A stretch of 64,000 bases of DNA, from contig MPUH01000086.1 in NCBI GenBank assembly GCA_001970955.1, positions 49,949 to 113,948 on the forward strand. The letters run 5' to 3'. The position numbers and the translations under genes are program-made. Below the pieces are notes generated by a model. That model was not told the origin of the DNA. It made no database searches and was given only the letters and a program-made list of their open reading frames with translations. This DNA comes from Stentor coeruleus. Taxonomy: Eukaryota > Ciliophora > Heterotrichea > Heterotrichida > Stentoridae. Shown in pieces: positions 21,401 through 32,224 of the stretch (position 1 is its first letter; each line of letters starts with the position of its first letter).

Positions 21401-23028
21401 CTCAAGGTACTGATAGGTTTAAAGAAGTATTTGAAGAAGCTCAAAGTATTGTTGAAATAGCTTCTAGTAAACTTCAGGAATTTTCATCCAAACTATCTGA
21501 GTCTCAAGTTAAAGCTGGGTCTGCTATGCAAAATTTAACAGAAACTATTAATTCAAAGATAAATAACTTAGTTTCAGGAGCTAAAGATTTGGCAAATACA
21601 CTAGAAAGTCAAGTTAATGATACTGCTGCTAATATTCAAAACTTAACTTCTCAAGTTTCTGAAATAATCAATTCAACATTGACTATTGAGGTAAATATTA
21701 CAAATATTCTCACAAATATTTCATCTGTACAAAGTATTTTGGAGAATAAAACTAAGGATATTCAAGCACTTCAGCCAGTATTAAATAATTTTCTTTCAAC
21801 TCAGTATTCTATACTAAATGGAACTTATAACTGGACGACATTTTTCTCTAATAACAGTTTTTTAGGTGTCAGAAAAATGATTGAAGACTCAGTTATAACT
21901 CCAATAAACAATCTCTATACAACAATCATTTCTTTGAAGAATATTACAATGTCAATAGTAAATGGGTTTAAAAGTATATCTTCTAGCTTTCTTGGTTCTT
22001 CTAAAAATAGTGCCTCATCAATGTCAAGTTCTTCAAGCAATGTTGGAAGTCTCGCAGAAGCAGATAAAGTAAAATCTGGAACAAAACTTTTTGATTTTTC
22101 TGTATTTGATAAAACTGTGGACTCAATTACGAATCAATTTAATTCAATAAAAAATACCTTTAATTCATTATCAGATATTGCGAATAATGGTGTTACAGAT
22201 GATCTTGCAAAAATCGCAAACATTGCAAACCCAGCTACTTGGAGTGATAAACTTGATAAAATCATTACAGATTTCAAAACTATTGAGACAAAATTCAAAG
22301 TGAGTTTAGATTATGGAGATGCCAAAAATTTAGTGCTAAACCAACTAAAAAACAAATTCAGTAATGAAATTAGCAGTGTCGTAAATGTCTTGGCGATTAA
22401 AAATGATTTATCAGCAATTGCAACAGATTTCGCAACAAATGCACTTAGCTCAATACTATCAAGCCAAGCAGCATCTAAGCTTTTAACAACAATATTTGGT
22501 CCTGCATCAATGAACAAAAAAACTCTTTTTAAATATAATTACAATTACAACATTTTTTTACCACCAATAACTACTCCTATTGGGATGATAACAGTTGGAG
22601 TTCTCCTTAAGTTTAACGCAAAAATTGACATAACAACTATATTATCTGCGCAAAAGATATCCTTTGAAATCCTTCCTCAAGCAGGTATATTAGTTAATGC
22701 TGGAGCTGAATGGAATTTTGTAGTTGGATCTGTTGGTGCTGGAGCAATGCTTACAAGTACTTCAAGTATTCCTGCTGAAGCTGGGCTTAGTATACTTCAA
22801 AGCTCTGTTTATTATAAGTGCAATTTTCAGTTGTCAATCAGTGGTAAAGCTGGCTTATATGTTAGATGGATAACTATAAAATGGGTAAGGAAATGCTGGG
22901 GTAGAAGGTGGTTCAAAATCTGCATTTTAATTCCATCGTTAAAATATTCCAATCCAAGTTATTTCTTGTATGCAGAATATGGGCTCCAAACATCAACAGC
23001 GATTATTCCAGAAAAATTTTTGAGCTAG
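18439..23028 (+). CDS. Giant membrane-anchored coiled-coil ectodomain protein, copy A (1529 aa)
   Basis: No named family recognised. The start is ATG 18439 (MDPIQIVIDDSN). A short cytoplasmic tail is followed by one membrane segment at about residues 43-66 (IISGIVIFVIIASIAFGVYF) with no cleavable signal, so a type II orientation with the rest outside is likely. Residues about 70-230 form a globular domain (KYRPPNSGSVINVEIV, then two Cys in EVYGEVSYCPSFS) shared with copy B. From about 450 to 1010 lies a long coiled coil; after it come Asn-x-Ser/Thr-rich segments. The last 200 residues look beta-rich and end in a Trp/Cys motif (RWITIKWVRKCWGRRWFKIC). Followed 2.3 kb downstream by a paralogue in the same orientation. 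TAG stop, no intron. Possibly a cell-surface or extracellular-matrix protein; function unknown. Confidence 0.85.
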   Translation: MDPIQIVIDDSNKDIAEKTTLNITDETKIKAASCFSEKKKLLCKIISGIVIFVIIASIAFGVYFGIFWKKEYKYRPPNSGSVINVEIVSRNSTSNSRSLTEDESISNSTYTLIVVDSTVNSIELIAVPGIVTEAEIYNLRFLSDSDEETFDTLPFYIAQVDLTEGKVFSMKKPVNVSESDAQKTASAISMAVINTRGEEKAKMKDSSTNACEVYGEVSYCPSFSSEINEKYVILKTSYNGFIANEHRRLEDSNPLIGNTNLTIEKTSYINKDTGDIDRSEVNGAANINVIENENDTSSLSESYVIESNLSAQFTQTNFTLSKNEVKDLKSNLEKHVNYEDVNLNSTQSYKVDGDNPDGSLIMGPTESRELELQDHGRNLGVSINEKVNLFKVLGTNVNLCIKMLEKEGGNLGATTSLEFGKVFSVILAEQVYGESFLKKVKQIINLKNILEEGINKLKNLTDVYVNKSIGPFQTEILTKIAELQSFLVTAETMLTNATKSLESTASSYIDKINTKTKEFEKKIEDQVAQTQNSIDELKNESDKLNNLISDANKLKDQLQSELQKGKNKLDDLKNTQIPNLEKIKNDAISKIQENAKNLLDYENLENNYQNAKTQLENQITEITKVINTLQSYAENIKGVIDSLSDQIKAIQEYANSQLSSLKNNIESSVDEIYKGLEDVEKRIDEEVTKATEKLNNQIADLQSQINDIENQLKTATEDKISELLDEKAKLQSDISTCQEKINTEISKTSAELNAQKDKYLADFDAQCQIAEGEFRKQMKYWSDTILAYKNQISDFSGQLNNIESQLINEKEQIENELSGLARRFLSEGQDLNIYYEDLKNTLNSQIIEKSNQINEVIELKNKLNDISILADSESEKVQTNLLKSKESIENEVKDLKSQVEESLLDVEKRIISEVTEARKQIESEIQNKQQELEKSIDDAEKALIQASIDNLNTLLLEKANLEQELLAEKQKLEDQIEEMKVAYLYMLAQGTDRFKEVFEEAQSIVEIASSKLQEFSSKLSESQVKAGSAMQNLTETINSKINNLVSGAKDLANTLESQVNDTAANIQNLTSQVSEIINSTLTIEVNITNILTNISSVQSILENKTKDIQALQPVLNNFLSTQYSILNGTYNWTTFFSNNSFLGVRKMIEDSVITPINNLYTTIISLKNITMSIVNGFKSISSSFLGSSKNSASSMSSSSSNVGSLAEADKVKSGTKLFDFSVFDKTVDSITNQFNSIKNTFNSLSDIANNGVTDDLAKIANIANPATWSDKLDKIITDFKTIETKFKVSLDYGDAKNLVLNQLKNKFSNEISSVVNVLAIKNDLSAIATDFATNALSSILSSQAASKLLTTIFGPASMNKKTLFKYNYNYNIFLPPITTPIGMITVGVLLKFNAKIDITTILSAQKISFEILPQAGILVNAGAEWNFVVGSVGAGAMLTSTSSIPAEAGLSILQSSVYYKCNFQLSISGKAGLYVRWITIKWVRKCWGRRWFKICILIPSLKYSNPSYFLYAEYGLQTSTAIIPEKFLS

Positions 23029-25312
23029 GTAAAATAATATTTTAATCATTCTTAATGACTTTTGTTTTACATAAATATATTTCTAAGATTCAATCAAAAT
23101 TTGATGATGCATAAATACTTATAAACAAGATAAAATTTAATAGTTAATAGTTTTTCCATGTTTACCTTAATCAAATTATTTCGAATATTTTTTATACATC
23201 TAAATACTCAAGGATATTAATTAAACAATAGCCTATCTGACTTGAATAAGCTATATGGAAAAATATAAATATATTTATGAATCGATTTATCACATAGGCA
23301 TTCCTAAATTTTAATTTATGTGGTAAATCAACATTTGCAACAGATCGACTCAAATTGTTAAAGTTTAACTACTGCACATAGTCCATAATTTATGACTGCA
23401 CCTAAATTTGCTTATCTTTTGTTTTTCTAGTTTTAAAAATTGTTCTCCTCATATTTTCAATTCCTTCAGAACTTGACCTCTTTAGTACTTTACAGATATT
23501 CATCAATAATTTCTTCTATTCAATACACTCATTAGATCCTCAATGAGTATTTTAGATATAACATTGGAGTTCAAAATATGTTGACATCACATATCAATAA
23601 TGCAAATTGAGTCATATGAGTAACTGAACTTTATCAATATACAAGAGCAACAAATATTCATGCTTATCAAAGAGACCCTCTCGATTTGAGAAATTATATA
23701 TAGAATCTATATTCATAAGTCATAAATTTCAATCAAGAATATATAAAAGTGAATAAAACATATAGTAAAGCTGGAATAACGGACAAACACTTATTAAGTG
23801 AGAAATTTCTAGAGATCAATTTATTACTCTACTAATAATTATTAAACTATGATAATGATTCATAAAAAGAGGCTTAGTCTCTCCTATGCCGCAAAGTGGG
23901 AATAATTTTTTATAAAGGTTTTAGAAATATTATTTCATAACTTAGAAGCTATTTTTTATTCTATCTAATCATCAATTCTAAGCTTTCGGAATCCCTTTCA
24001 ATCAATTGATAATAGTCGCATTTAATGGCTGTAGGAATAATATTTTATGAGTATACAACAATCGATATACAAAAAAGTTTCTCATAAATTATTTCAATTT
24101 TAATATATGCATTGCTAGATTTCCTATAATAATATTGTAGGGATTTAAGACTTTCTCTTATTTATTGGAATTTCCAAGAATTTTTCTTTAAAACAACATA
24201 AAAAGGAAATGCGTATATTCGTGATAATTATTAGTAGTTTATTACTGAATTATTAATTTAAGAAATATGAATACTTTAAATTTTACTTTCGCCCCTGTAA
24301 TAATAATAAGTGTTTTTATTCTTAATACTCCACTCAAATCGAGTTTTGTCTAAATTTAAAATCATTAATTAATTCACTAAATTCTGAAAGTAGTTTTAAA
24401 GTTCTTTTAAATAGAATATGCATAAACCTTCAATCTTTAGAAAATGGATTATTAGTTTTATATAAAATAATCTATTCTAAAGCAATTTCAATCATCTCAA
24501 ATTAAATCAAATACAAAGATATAGTTTGGTATCTTTGCTTGCTAATTATTGTGCTAGATAATGCTCGTTCTAGAAATTTATACATTTCTTAATTAACTAA
24601 ACCACTTATATCTTGATATACTTGCTTGCAGATGTGTTATGCATTATTTAGATGGCAATTTTTGTTTTGTTTTATTGAATAAAAGTTATAATTTATTAAA
24701 CTTCATAGGAGTTATTGCTATGCGTGCAAACACACTATTTTTTGATTTTAGATAATTATTTTTGGAAGGATTTGCAAAATTTTGGTTTTTCTATAGGGAT
24801 TTTCCTGCAGTTATTGAATATTTTTTTATAAATGGCATTTAGTCAGCAATTTACACTTTTCAAAATCCTATATACTTTATAAGGGATAAATCAAATAACT
24901 ATAAGATTTAATTCAAGATATTCATAAAAATTAGAAAACTTTCCCCCTAAATCCAAATAGTACTATTCCTAAAAATCCATCTAAAAATAAGAAAAAATGT
25001 CAAAAATAGTTTGCTAAAACTATTCTGTAAATTAGAAATACATACAAAAACAATATAATAATATATATGCTTGCTTGAAATTCCTATTGGAACAACATAA
25101 TATTTCAAAAAACACCTTACAGTCGTAAAATAACCTCTAAAATAAATTTTCTTACCAGCGGCAAATAAGCTAAAAAATTCTTATTCAAATAAGATCATGA
25201 AATTCTGTAAATTAGCTTAACTTAAAATATTCCCTTATATGCAAAAACTAGATTGGTATTAAACTATTCTATTACAATTTCGTAATTTGATTTGTTCTAT
25301 AAAATAATTATT
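23029..25312. other. 2.3-kb AT-rich spacer between the two paralogues
   Basis: No open frame, repeat or RNA that I can support. If the two flanking genes arose by tandem duplication, this spacer should contain the promoter of copy B. Confidence 0.5.
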
Positions 25313-28300
25313 ATGTTTTCTATCGAAAGCGAGGATGAATTAAAGTTTGAAAAGAGTGATAAAGAAAAGGTCTCCTTAGTCTCACACTCTTTAAAACCAA
25401 TATCTCAGTCATCAAAAACCTCAATGTTGATTGGAATTCTAACAAGCACATTGGCTGGTATGATTATTTTCTTAACACTGGCTTCGGTCATACTTGGCAT
25501 ATACTTTGCTATCTTTTATAAAATCGATTTCAAATATCAACCTCCAAAGACAGGATCAGTAATCAACATTGAAATTATTTCGACTAGTGAAGGTTCTAGA
25601 TCAAGATTGCTTGAAGACAATAACTCAGAAACAAATGAAACTATCATCAACTATACTTTCATTGTTTTGGATTCAACAAGTGAGTCAATGGAAGTAATAG
25701 CTGCACCTGGAATAGTCACTGAAATTGAAATTAAGAGACTTAGATCGCTTTCAGATGACACAGAAACAATCGATAATTTACCATTTTTTATAGCACAATT
25801 AAATTTTAAAAAAGGGGAAATCCAATCTTTGAAAAAGCCACAAAATACAACAGAAAGTGATTCACAAAAAGTTGTATCTGCTCTAAGTATGGCCTTAATA
25901 AATTTACAGGGTGAAGAAAAGGCTAGAAAAGGAAAAGGAAAAGAAAAATCAAATGCAGATGATTGTGAAACATATGGGGAGGCTTTATATTGCCCTTCAT
26001 TCAGTAGTGAAATCAATGAAGATTATGAAATACTTAAAGCAACATATAATGGAATATCTTCTAATGGAAATAGAAGATTAAGCAACGAAAATCCGTTATT
26101 AGAAAATACTAACATAACTTTAGAAAAAATTAGCCATATCAACATGAAAACAGGAATTTTAGAGAAGTCTAAAGTACAAGGTAGTGTTTCAATGAATCTA
26201 TTTGAAAATGAAAATATAACAAATCAATCAGAATATACTGTTAATACCAATTTAACAGCAAACTTTATGAATTCAAACTTTTCTATGAGTCAAAAGGATG
26301 CAAAGGATTTAAAAAAAGCTTTAGAATTGAGCATTATATATGAAGAAGCCAATCTTAACACTACGCAAGAGTTTATGGTTGATGGAAATTATTCAGATGA
26401 TGACACGATAATTAACCCGCCTGAAGAACGTCAGCTTTCATTAGAAAATCATGGAAGAAATTTAATTTATTCATATCAAGAGGAGGTTTTTTTGTTTAGG
26501 ATTATCGGAGTAGACATCTTTTTACGCTTTAAAATACTAGAAAATGCAGGGGGAAACTTTGAATCATCATTTATACTAAGATTTGGTCAGGTGTTTGATA
26601 TTAAATCATCTAGCCAAATAAATTCTAATGATCTTATGAGAAAGATAAGGAAAGTAATGAATTTGAAAAACATTCTTGAAGATGGAGTCAACAATATTAA
26701 ATTTCTAATTAGCGATTATTCAAATTATACAGTTGGAGTATTTGAAACTCAAATTTTAGGAGAATTTACTAAACTCCAATCGTTCTTAGAAAAAGCAGAT
26801 ACGAATTTTACTAATGCATTAAATGATATGGATATTGAAACTGAAAATTTTGCAAATGCTGTAAAGACAAAAACTGATGGCTTTAAAGATTATATTAACA
26901 GCCAAGTTTTACAAACAAATAATAGTATGAATAATCTGATATCTAATTCTAAAGCATTAAATAACTCAATATCAGATAGCAAAATACTTATTGAACTCTA
27001 TGAGATGGAACTCCGTGAAACAAATAATGAAATTGATTCGCTCAATAATGTTCAAATCCCTTTCTTGAATAAAGAAATAAATATCACGCTTTCTAAATTG
27101 CAAGAAAATACTCAAAACTATTCAGAATATACAAAATTAAAACAAAAATATGAAAATGCTGAAACCCAAGTAAATGACCAAATATCTAATGAGCTTCAAG
27201 TTATAAAAACAATCAATAGCTTTGAAGAAACTATTGTAAATGAAAAAGATATTCTAGAAAAAGAAATAAATTCAACTGAAAACTATATAAATTATGAGCT
27301 TAAAGAGCTTAAACGGAATATTAAAACGAATATTGATGATTTGAATGAAAAAATAAAAATTATAGATCAGAGAATTGAAGTAGAAGTTATTCAATCTACA
27401 AAAGAAAAAAAGGAAAATATAGAAGGTTTAAAAAAATCTAATGCAGATTTAGATAATCGATTATCATTTGCTACAGAGGATCAAGTTGCTTTGTTTTTAG
27501 AAATTAAAGAATTAATTCAAACTATGATAGATGACCTTGAAAACCAATTAAATGTAGAAATTCCTCAGCTAAGCACTGATCTTAATGCTAAAAAAACTCA
27601 GTATTTAGAGGAAATTGATTTGCAGTTTGTCATAGCTGAAAAAAAATATAATAATCAATCAAAATACTGGAATGACAATTTTGAAAGTTACAAAAATGAA
27701 ATAAACAATAATAAACAAATAATTCAAAGTATTAAATTACAATTAAGTGAAGAAAAGCAGCAACTTGAAACGAATTTATCTTTAATAAACACTGAAATTT
27801 TATCACAAAGAGAAGATATAGTACCATTTTATGAAATTTTAGCAAGCCAATTGATATTGCAGGAAAAAAGTGTAGATAAAGGAGTTGACAAAGTAACTGA
27901 GGTTGAAAATAAACTAGATGATGTCTTGGATTATATTGATACAGCATGCGAAGATATAAAATTTCAATCACTAAAATCTAAAGAAGACATAGAAAATGAG
28001 GTCAATGATCTGAGAACTCAAGCTAATCAAAATTTATTAAACTTAGACAATAGAATACAATTAGAAGTTATTGATGCTAGAAACCAAATTGAAGCGGAAA
28101 TAGCGATTAAACAAACCAGTTTAAATCAAATTGTAGATAATGCTGAAAAAGTTATATTGCAAGGAGAAATAGATAAGCTTAATGAATCTCTTATCGAAAT
28201 AAATAACTTGGAACAAGAATTATTAGCTCAAAAATCAGACATTGAAAATAATATTGAAGAAATGGAAATTCCTTATTTATATGTTCTAGTTCAAGGTACA

Positions 28301-29914
28301 AAAGAGTATAAAGAAAAGCTTTTACAAACAGAAAACTTACTGAAATTAGTTTCACTTCAAGAATTAAATTTAACAATTAGTGATTCAATAACAGAAAAAT
28401 ATACAATAAAGCAAGATTTGCTAAATATTAAAAACACTCGAATTATTCCTTTGATCACAAATGCTGAAGGCATTGCTATTACCTTACAAAATTATGTTAA
28501 TGCTACTGAAGATGATATTAAAAACGTCACATCTCAAATTTATCAATTAGGTAATTTGACTTTGTGTATTGAACTTGAAATAGCAAATACTTCGGCTAAT
28601 ATTAGCAATCTTGAAAATTCTTTATTAATAACTACTGAAAGCATCGAAGAGCTTAAACCATCATTAATTAATATTACATCTATACAAAATTCAATAAATG
28701 ATGGGACATACAATTGGACAACTTTTTTTGACAGCAATAATTTAACAAGCACAAAACAAATCATTGAAAATTCTGTCATTCTGCAAATAGATAATACTTA
28801 CAATTTAGCTGTTGCTATGATAAATGCAACAAGTGAGATTTTAAATAGATTCAATAGTACATCAAAAGAATTCATTGATAAATCTTATATTATCACTTTT
28901 GCTATGCAGAATTCATCAAATAATTTAGCAAATCTTGATGAGGCAGAAAGAGTTACGTCTGGTACCAAAGTTTTTGATTTTACTGAGTTTAATAAAACTG
29001 TTGACTTAATTAAAAATAAATTTGATACCATAAAAAACGAGTTCAATTCAACTGCTAACAATGCAACAAACTATACAGCAGAAAATTTGAAAGAAGTAGA
29101 TAGAATATCTAACCAAACATACTGGAATCAAAAACTTGATAAAAGCATAAACAGTTTCAAAGCTATTGAAAATCAATTCAATATTAATTTAGACTATGGA
29201 AACGTCAAAGATGTAGCGCTAAACAAACTCAAAAATCTTTTCACTGACCAAATAAATAATGAAATAAACTATCTGAATATATGTGACAATTTAACAGCAA
29301 TAACATCTAATTTCACAAATAGTTCGCTATCTTCAATCATATTCAGTCAAGCATCTACAAATAAACTCATTCCATACTTTGGCTTATTAGGAGAAAATTC
29401 AACTAATTTATTATCAAGGACTTTAAATTTTAATATTCACTTTCCAGGAATATCAACACCTATTGGCTTTATAATACCTGTTGCCAATCTAAAATATGAT
29501 GAAAACATTTTTTTTAAGTCAATCATGTCTAATCTGAGAAAAGGTATTCAATTTGTTCCTAAAGGTACATTAGTCATAACATCTGGAATTGAATGGAACT
29601 TTTTTTTAGGAGCTGTTGGTTTTGGAATTTCTATGATTAACTCTAATAGTTTTTTGGTTGAATTTGGCTTAAGCTTTACCGAGAGTTTATTATATAGTAA
29701 ATCTAGTTACAGTTGTTCACAAAATAGCCTGGTTGGAGTCTATTTGAGATGGCTAAGAATAGAATGGAGAAAAGCGTGTTGGGGTGGATGGATTAGAATC
29801 TGCATTTGGTACCCAGTAACCAGCTACTCTGATCCAAATTATATTATTTCTGACTCGGTTAATTCGAAAATCGTAAATAGAGTTATTTCAGTTAAAACTC
29901 AAAACATTTATTAG
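25313..29914 (+). CDS. Giant membrane-anchored coiled-coil ectodomain protein, copy B (1533 aa)
   Basis: Paralogue of the gene at 18439-23028, same strand and nearly the same length. ATG 25313 (MFSIESEDELKF). One uncleaved membrane segment at about residues 42-66 (LAGMIIFLTLASVILGIYFA) is followed by FKYQPPKTGSVINIEII, matching copy A almost residue for residue. The Cys pair (DCETYGEALYCPSFSSEIN), GIVTE, LPFFIAQL, NHGRNL and the C-terminal RWLRIEWRKACWG are also conserved. The coiled-coil middle has diverged more. Asn-x-Ser/Thr sites are abundant, consistent with a glycosylated ectodomain. Conserved ends with a drifting rod suggest functional head and tail domains held apart by a spacer. TAG stop, no intron. 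Function unknown. Confidence 0.85.
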   Translation: MFSIESEDELKFEKSDKEKVSLVSHSLKPISQSSKTSMLIGILTSTLAGMIIFLTLASVILGIYFAIFYKIDFKYQPPKTGSVINIEIISTSEGSRSRLLEDNNSETNETIINYTFIVLDSTSESMEVIAAPGIVTEIEIKRLRSLSDDTETIDNLPFFIAQLNFKKGEIQSLKKPQNTTESDSQKVVSALSMALINLQGEEKARKGKGKEKSNADDCETYGEALYCPSFSSEINEDYEILKATYNGISSNGNRRLSNENPLLENTNITLEKISHINMKTGILEKSKVQGSVSMNLFENENITNQSEYTVNTNLTANFMNSNFSMSQKDAKDLKKALELSIIYEEANLNTTQEFMVDGNYSDDDTIINPPEERQLSLENHGRNLIYSYQEEVFLFRIIGVDIFLRFKILENAGGNFESSFILRFGQVFDIKSSSQINSNDLMRKIRKVMNLKNILEDGVNNIKFLISDYSNYTVGVFETQILGEFTKLQSFLEKADTNFTNALNDMDIETENFANAVKTKTDGFKDYINSQVLQTNNSMNNLISNSKALNNSISDSKILIELYEMELRETNNEIDSLNNVQIPFLNKEINITLSKLQENTQNYSEYTKLKQKYENAETQVNDQISNELQVIKTINSFEETIVNEKDILEKEINSTENYINYELKELKRNIKTNIDDLNEKIKIIDQRIEVEVIQSTKEKKENIEGLKKSNADLDNRLSFATEDQVALFLEIKELIQTMIDDLENQLNVEIPQLSTDLNAKKTQYLEEIDLQFVIAEKKYNNQSKYWNDNFESYKNEINNNKQIIQSIKLQLSEEKQQLETNLSLINTEILSQREDIVPFYEILASQLILQEKSVDKGVDKVTEVENKLDDVLDYIDTACEDIKFQSLKSKEDIENEVNDLRTQANQNLLNLDNRIQLEVIDARNQIEAEIAIKQTSLNQIVDNAEKVILQGEIDKLNESLIEINNLEQELLAQKSDIENNIEEMEIPYLYVLVQGTKEYKEKLLQTENLLKLVSLQELNLTISDSITEKYTIKQDLLNIKNTRIIPLITNAEGIAITLQNYVNATEDDIKNVTSQIYQLGNLTLCIELEIANTSANISNLENSLLITTESIEELKPSLINITSIQNSINDGTYNWTTFFDSNNLTSTKQIIENSVILQIDNTYNLAVAMINATSEILNRFNSTSKEFIDKSYIITFAMQNSSNNLANLDEAERVTSGTKVFDFTEFNKTVDLIKNKFDTIKNEFNSTANNATNYTAENLKEVDRISNQTYWNQKLDKSINSFKAIENQFNINLDYGNVKDVALNKLKNLFTDQINNEINYLNICDNLTAITSNFTNSSLSSIIFSQASTNKLIPYFGLLGENSTNLLSRTLNFNIHFPGISTPIGFIIPVANLKYDENIFFKSIMSNLRKGIQFVPKGTLVITSGIEWNFFLGAVGFGISMINSNSFLVEFGLSFTESLLYSKSSYSCSQNSLVGVYLRWLRIEWRKACWGGWIRICIWYPVTSYSDPNYIISDSVNSKIVNRVISVKTQNIY

Positions 29915-31315
29915 ATCATAATAGTTAAGCAAAAATAAACTTAGGCTATAATTTTTTATCCTTACTCTTAACAGTAGCATATATTACTTAAGTATATATA
30001 AAATTAATGAAAAGAAGCATAAATCTTGATAAATAGTAAATACAATTTATGGTTAAATCTATTTTGATCTGGGTGATAGGAGAAAACATCAGCCTGAAAC
30101 TGGATGTAGAATAGTTATAATTTATTATAATATTCCTAGATCCAGGTATAAATAGCCAGTACTTATTTTAAGTTTAATAAAATTCGTAATGAAAAAAATA
30201 ATTCATTAAAAGACACTTATTTGATTAAAAAATTATTAATAAAAATATTGGTTTAGGTTAAGATTTTAGGCTAAATTCAAAAGGCGAGGATTTGGATAAA
30301 ATATAAATTTATTTCAGATATAGTAAAAAATAGCTATATGCAGTTAGAAAAGTATTGATTTAAACATAAAATAGAGATTTAATTAATATTATAGTTTTGA
30401 TNAAAAGTATTGATTTAAACATAAAATAGAGATTTAATTAATATTATAGTTTTGATATGCTTATTTTAAGGAAAAACTATTTACTTAAATTGCAATAATA
30501 GTTTAGATATAAAAATTTAGATTAGTTATTTCGATTTTTAATAATAATAATTTCTTCGAATAATTAGTTACAAAAATTTATGATTTGTTTATTGTTAAAT
30601 ATTAAGAATGAAGAAGAAATTGTCATACTGCTGAAGTCACTAAAACTAAAATCTACTTTATTTAATTCTCTTGAAGTTATTAGAATAAATTAAAGTTATA
30701 TAATTTACTTATTAAAAAAAGAAATAATTATATACCTTGTTTCAAGGATGCTTAATATACTATTTATATCTATAAAAAACTCATTTAGAATCATTATTGC
30801 ACACTCTTCCTAGACTGATAATTTTATCAAGGCTTTTATTTTCGATTTTAGACTCAAGAGTTTTTAATAATACTATTCTTTTAAGCAATGCTTATAGATT
30901 GCATTTTAATTTACAGTTTTTACTATTAAGAGAATTCATATTTAGCATAATTTTATTTATGTTTTATATAGTATTACACTGAAAATTACTAGATTGGCAA
31001 ACAATTATCGTAAAATATCTTTTCCATTTAAGGAAACCCTTTAGAAACTGAGATTATATTAAAATTATTTTTAACCTTTAGTAGTACTATATCTCAACTA
31101 AAATAGTATTATGTTAATATATTATAAATGTAATTTATGCATAATATGCATTCATACTATAACTTATATAGAAATTGCAATCCCATTTAGCTCATAATAT
31201 AAACTCACAAACTCAATTTACTAATTCATCATTTACAAATATTATATAAACTATCAAAAGATTAGACATATTTACTCTAAAAATTTTAACCTAACTCACA
31301 GCTTACTAACTAAAT
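29915..31315. other. 1.4-kb AT-rich spacer with an assembly join
   Basis: Contains the duplicated 54-base segment around N at 30402. Around 30600 (plus) and 30800 (minus) there are short protein-like fragments, too brief to call. Nothing else supported. Confidence 0.45.
30348..30456. repeat. Exact 54-base duplicate flanking a single N (unmerged contig ends)
   Basis: 30348-30401 and 30403-30456 are identical and separated only by N at 30402. This is the signature of two contigs joined with a placeholder although their ends overlap. One copy is probably artefactual. Confidence 0.92.
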
Positions 31316-31999
31316 TTAATCAAATGGGGTAGCATCAAGCTTTCTAACTTCAAGACCCATATACTGCCACAGAATCGTCTCTCCTTCTTCAAAAGTGCTA
31401 AAGCTTTTCGAATCTGTTGTCCTACCAATTTTTTTAAATTTAATTCCTCCTTTCTGTCTTCCTGATATCTTCCACTGAGCAAGGAAAAAACCAAAATTAT
31501 TAACTTCTATCATAATTCTCTTGCATATCGGGCATAAAGCTCCTTCATCCATAACATCTCTCACATCAAATGTTCCAAATCCAAGAGTACAATAAGCACT
31601 TTGATTATAAGCTTCGCAAAGGGAGTTATTGCACTTTCCTCTAAAACTCACACCTGCACTTACAGCTCTCCATCTTGGTGCTCGGCCAAATGGAATAATT
31701 TTTTCTTTTTCAATACTATTAAAAGCAAATGTTGATAGCGGAGAATTTCCACAAGGCTGCAATTTGTGTATAGAAATTTCCGATGATGGATTAAAGCCAA
31801 GTGCTGATAACATAAAATCACCTTTTTCGTATAGTGTGTGCATGATGTCATTTACTTGAGCAGCTAAACATGGGTAATCTTCTTCAATTGGAATTCCTGC
31901 TCTGATTAGGACTTCTATAAGCTTTTCGCTTGGACTTACTAAGATTTGAATGATTGTATCGTTCAGATCTTTGATTTGAATTTGAAATTGTTCCTGCAT
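31316..31999 (-). CDS. Zinc-binding protein with ubiquitin-like N-terminal region (227 aa)
   Basis: Not securely named. Residues about 5-75 have a ubiquitin-like look (IQIKDLNDTIIQILVSPSEK). The C-terminal half carries a Cys pattern, CNNSLCEAYNQSAYC, then GFGTFDVRDV, CPICKR and FFLAQWKISGRQ. I recall this GxCxNxxC...GFGxFD...CPxC arrangement as a recurrent module of uncharacterised protist proteins, sometimes behind a ubiquitin-like domain. It probably forms a zinc-stabilised fold related to RING or zinc-ribbon domains, so a ubiquitin-pathway role is conceivable. A decayed copy sits immediately upstream on the same strand. TAA stop, no intron needed. Confidence 0.75.
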   Translation of the reverse strand: MQEQFQIQIKDLNDTIIQILVSPSEKLIEVLIRAGIPIEEDYPCLAAQVNDIMHTLYEKGDFMLSALGFNPSSEISIHKLQPCGNSPLSTFAFNSIEKEKIIPFGRAPRWRAVSAGVSFRGKCNNSLCEAYNQSAYCTLGFGTFDVRDVMDEGALCPICKRIMIEVNNFGFFLAQWKISGRQKGGIKFKKIGRTTDSKSFSTFEEGETILWQYMGLEVRKLDATPFD

Positions 32000-32224
32000 A
32001 ATATTATCTATAAATTAAAATAAATGATATATTTAAAGCTACTTTTATATTTTTATGCAGGAACTTCTTAATTTTCGATTTTTAAAGATATATAGTTGCG
32101 AAAAGATAAGAGTTTTTTCATGCAGCCCATAATTAGCTTTATATAATGTATAGTTATTTTATAATATCATAATAACTCTAATACTTATTCCATAAATTTA
32201 TTTAACAATTTTTATGTTTATAAA

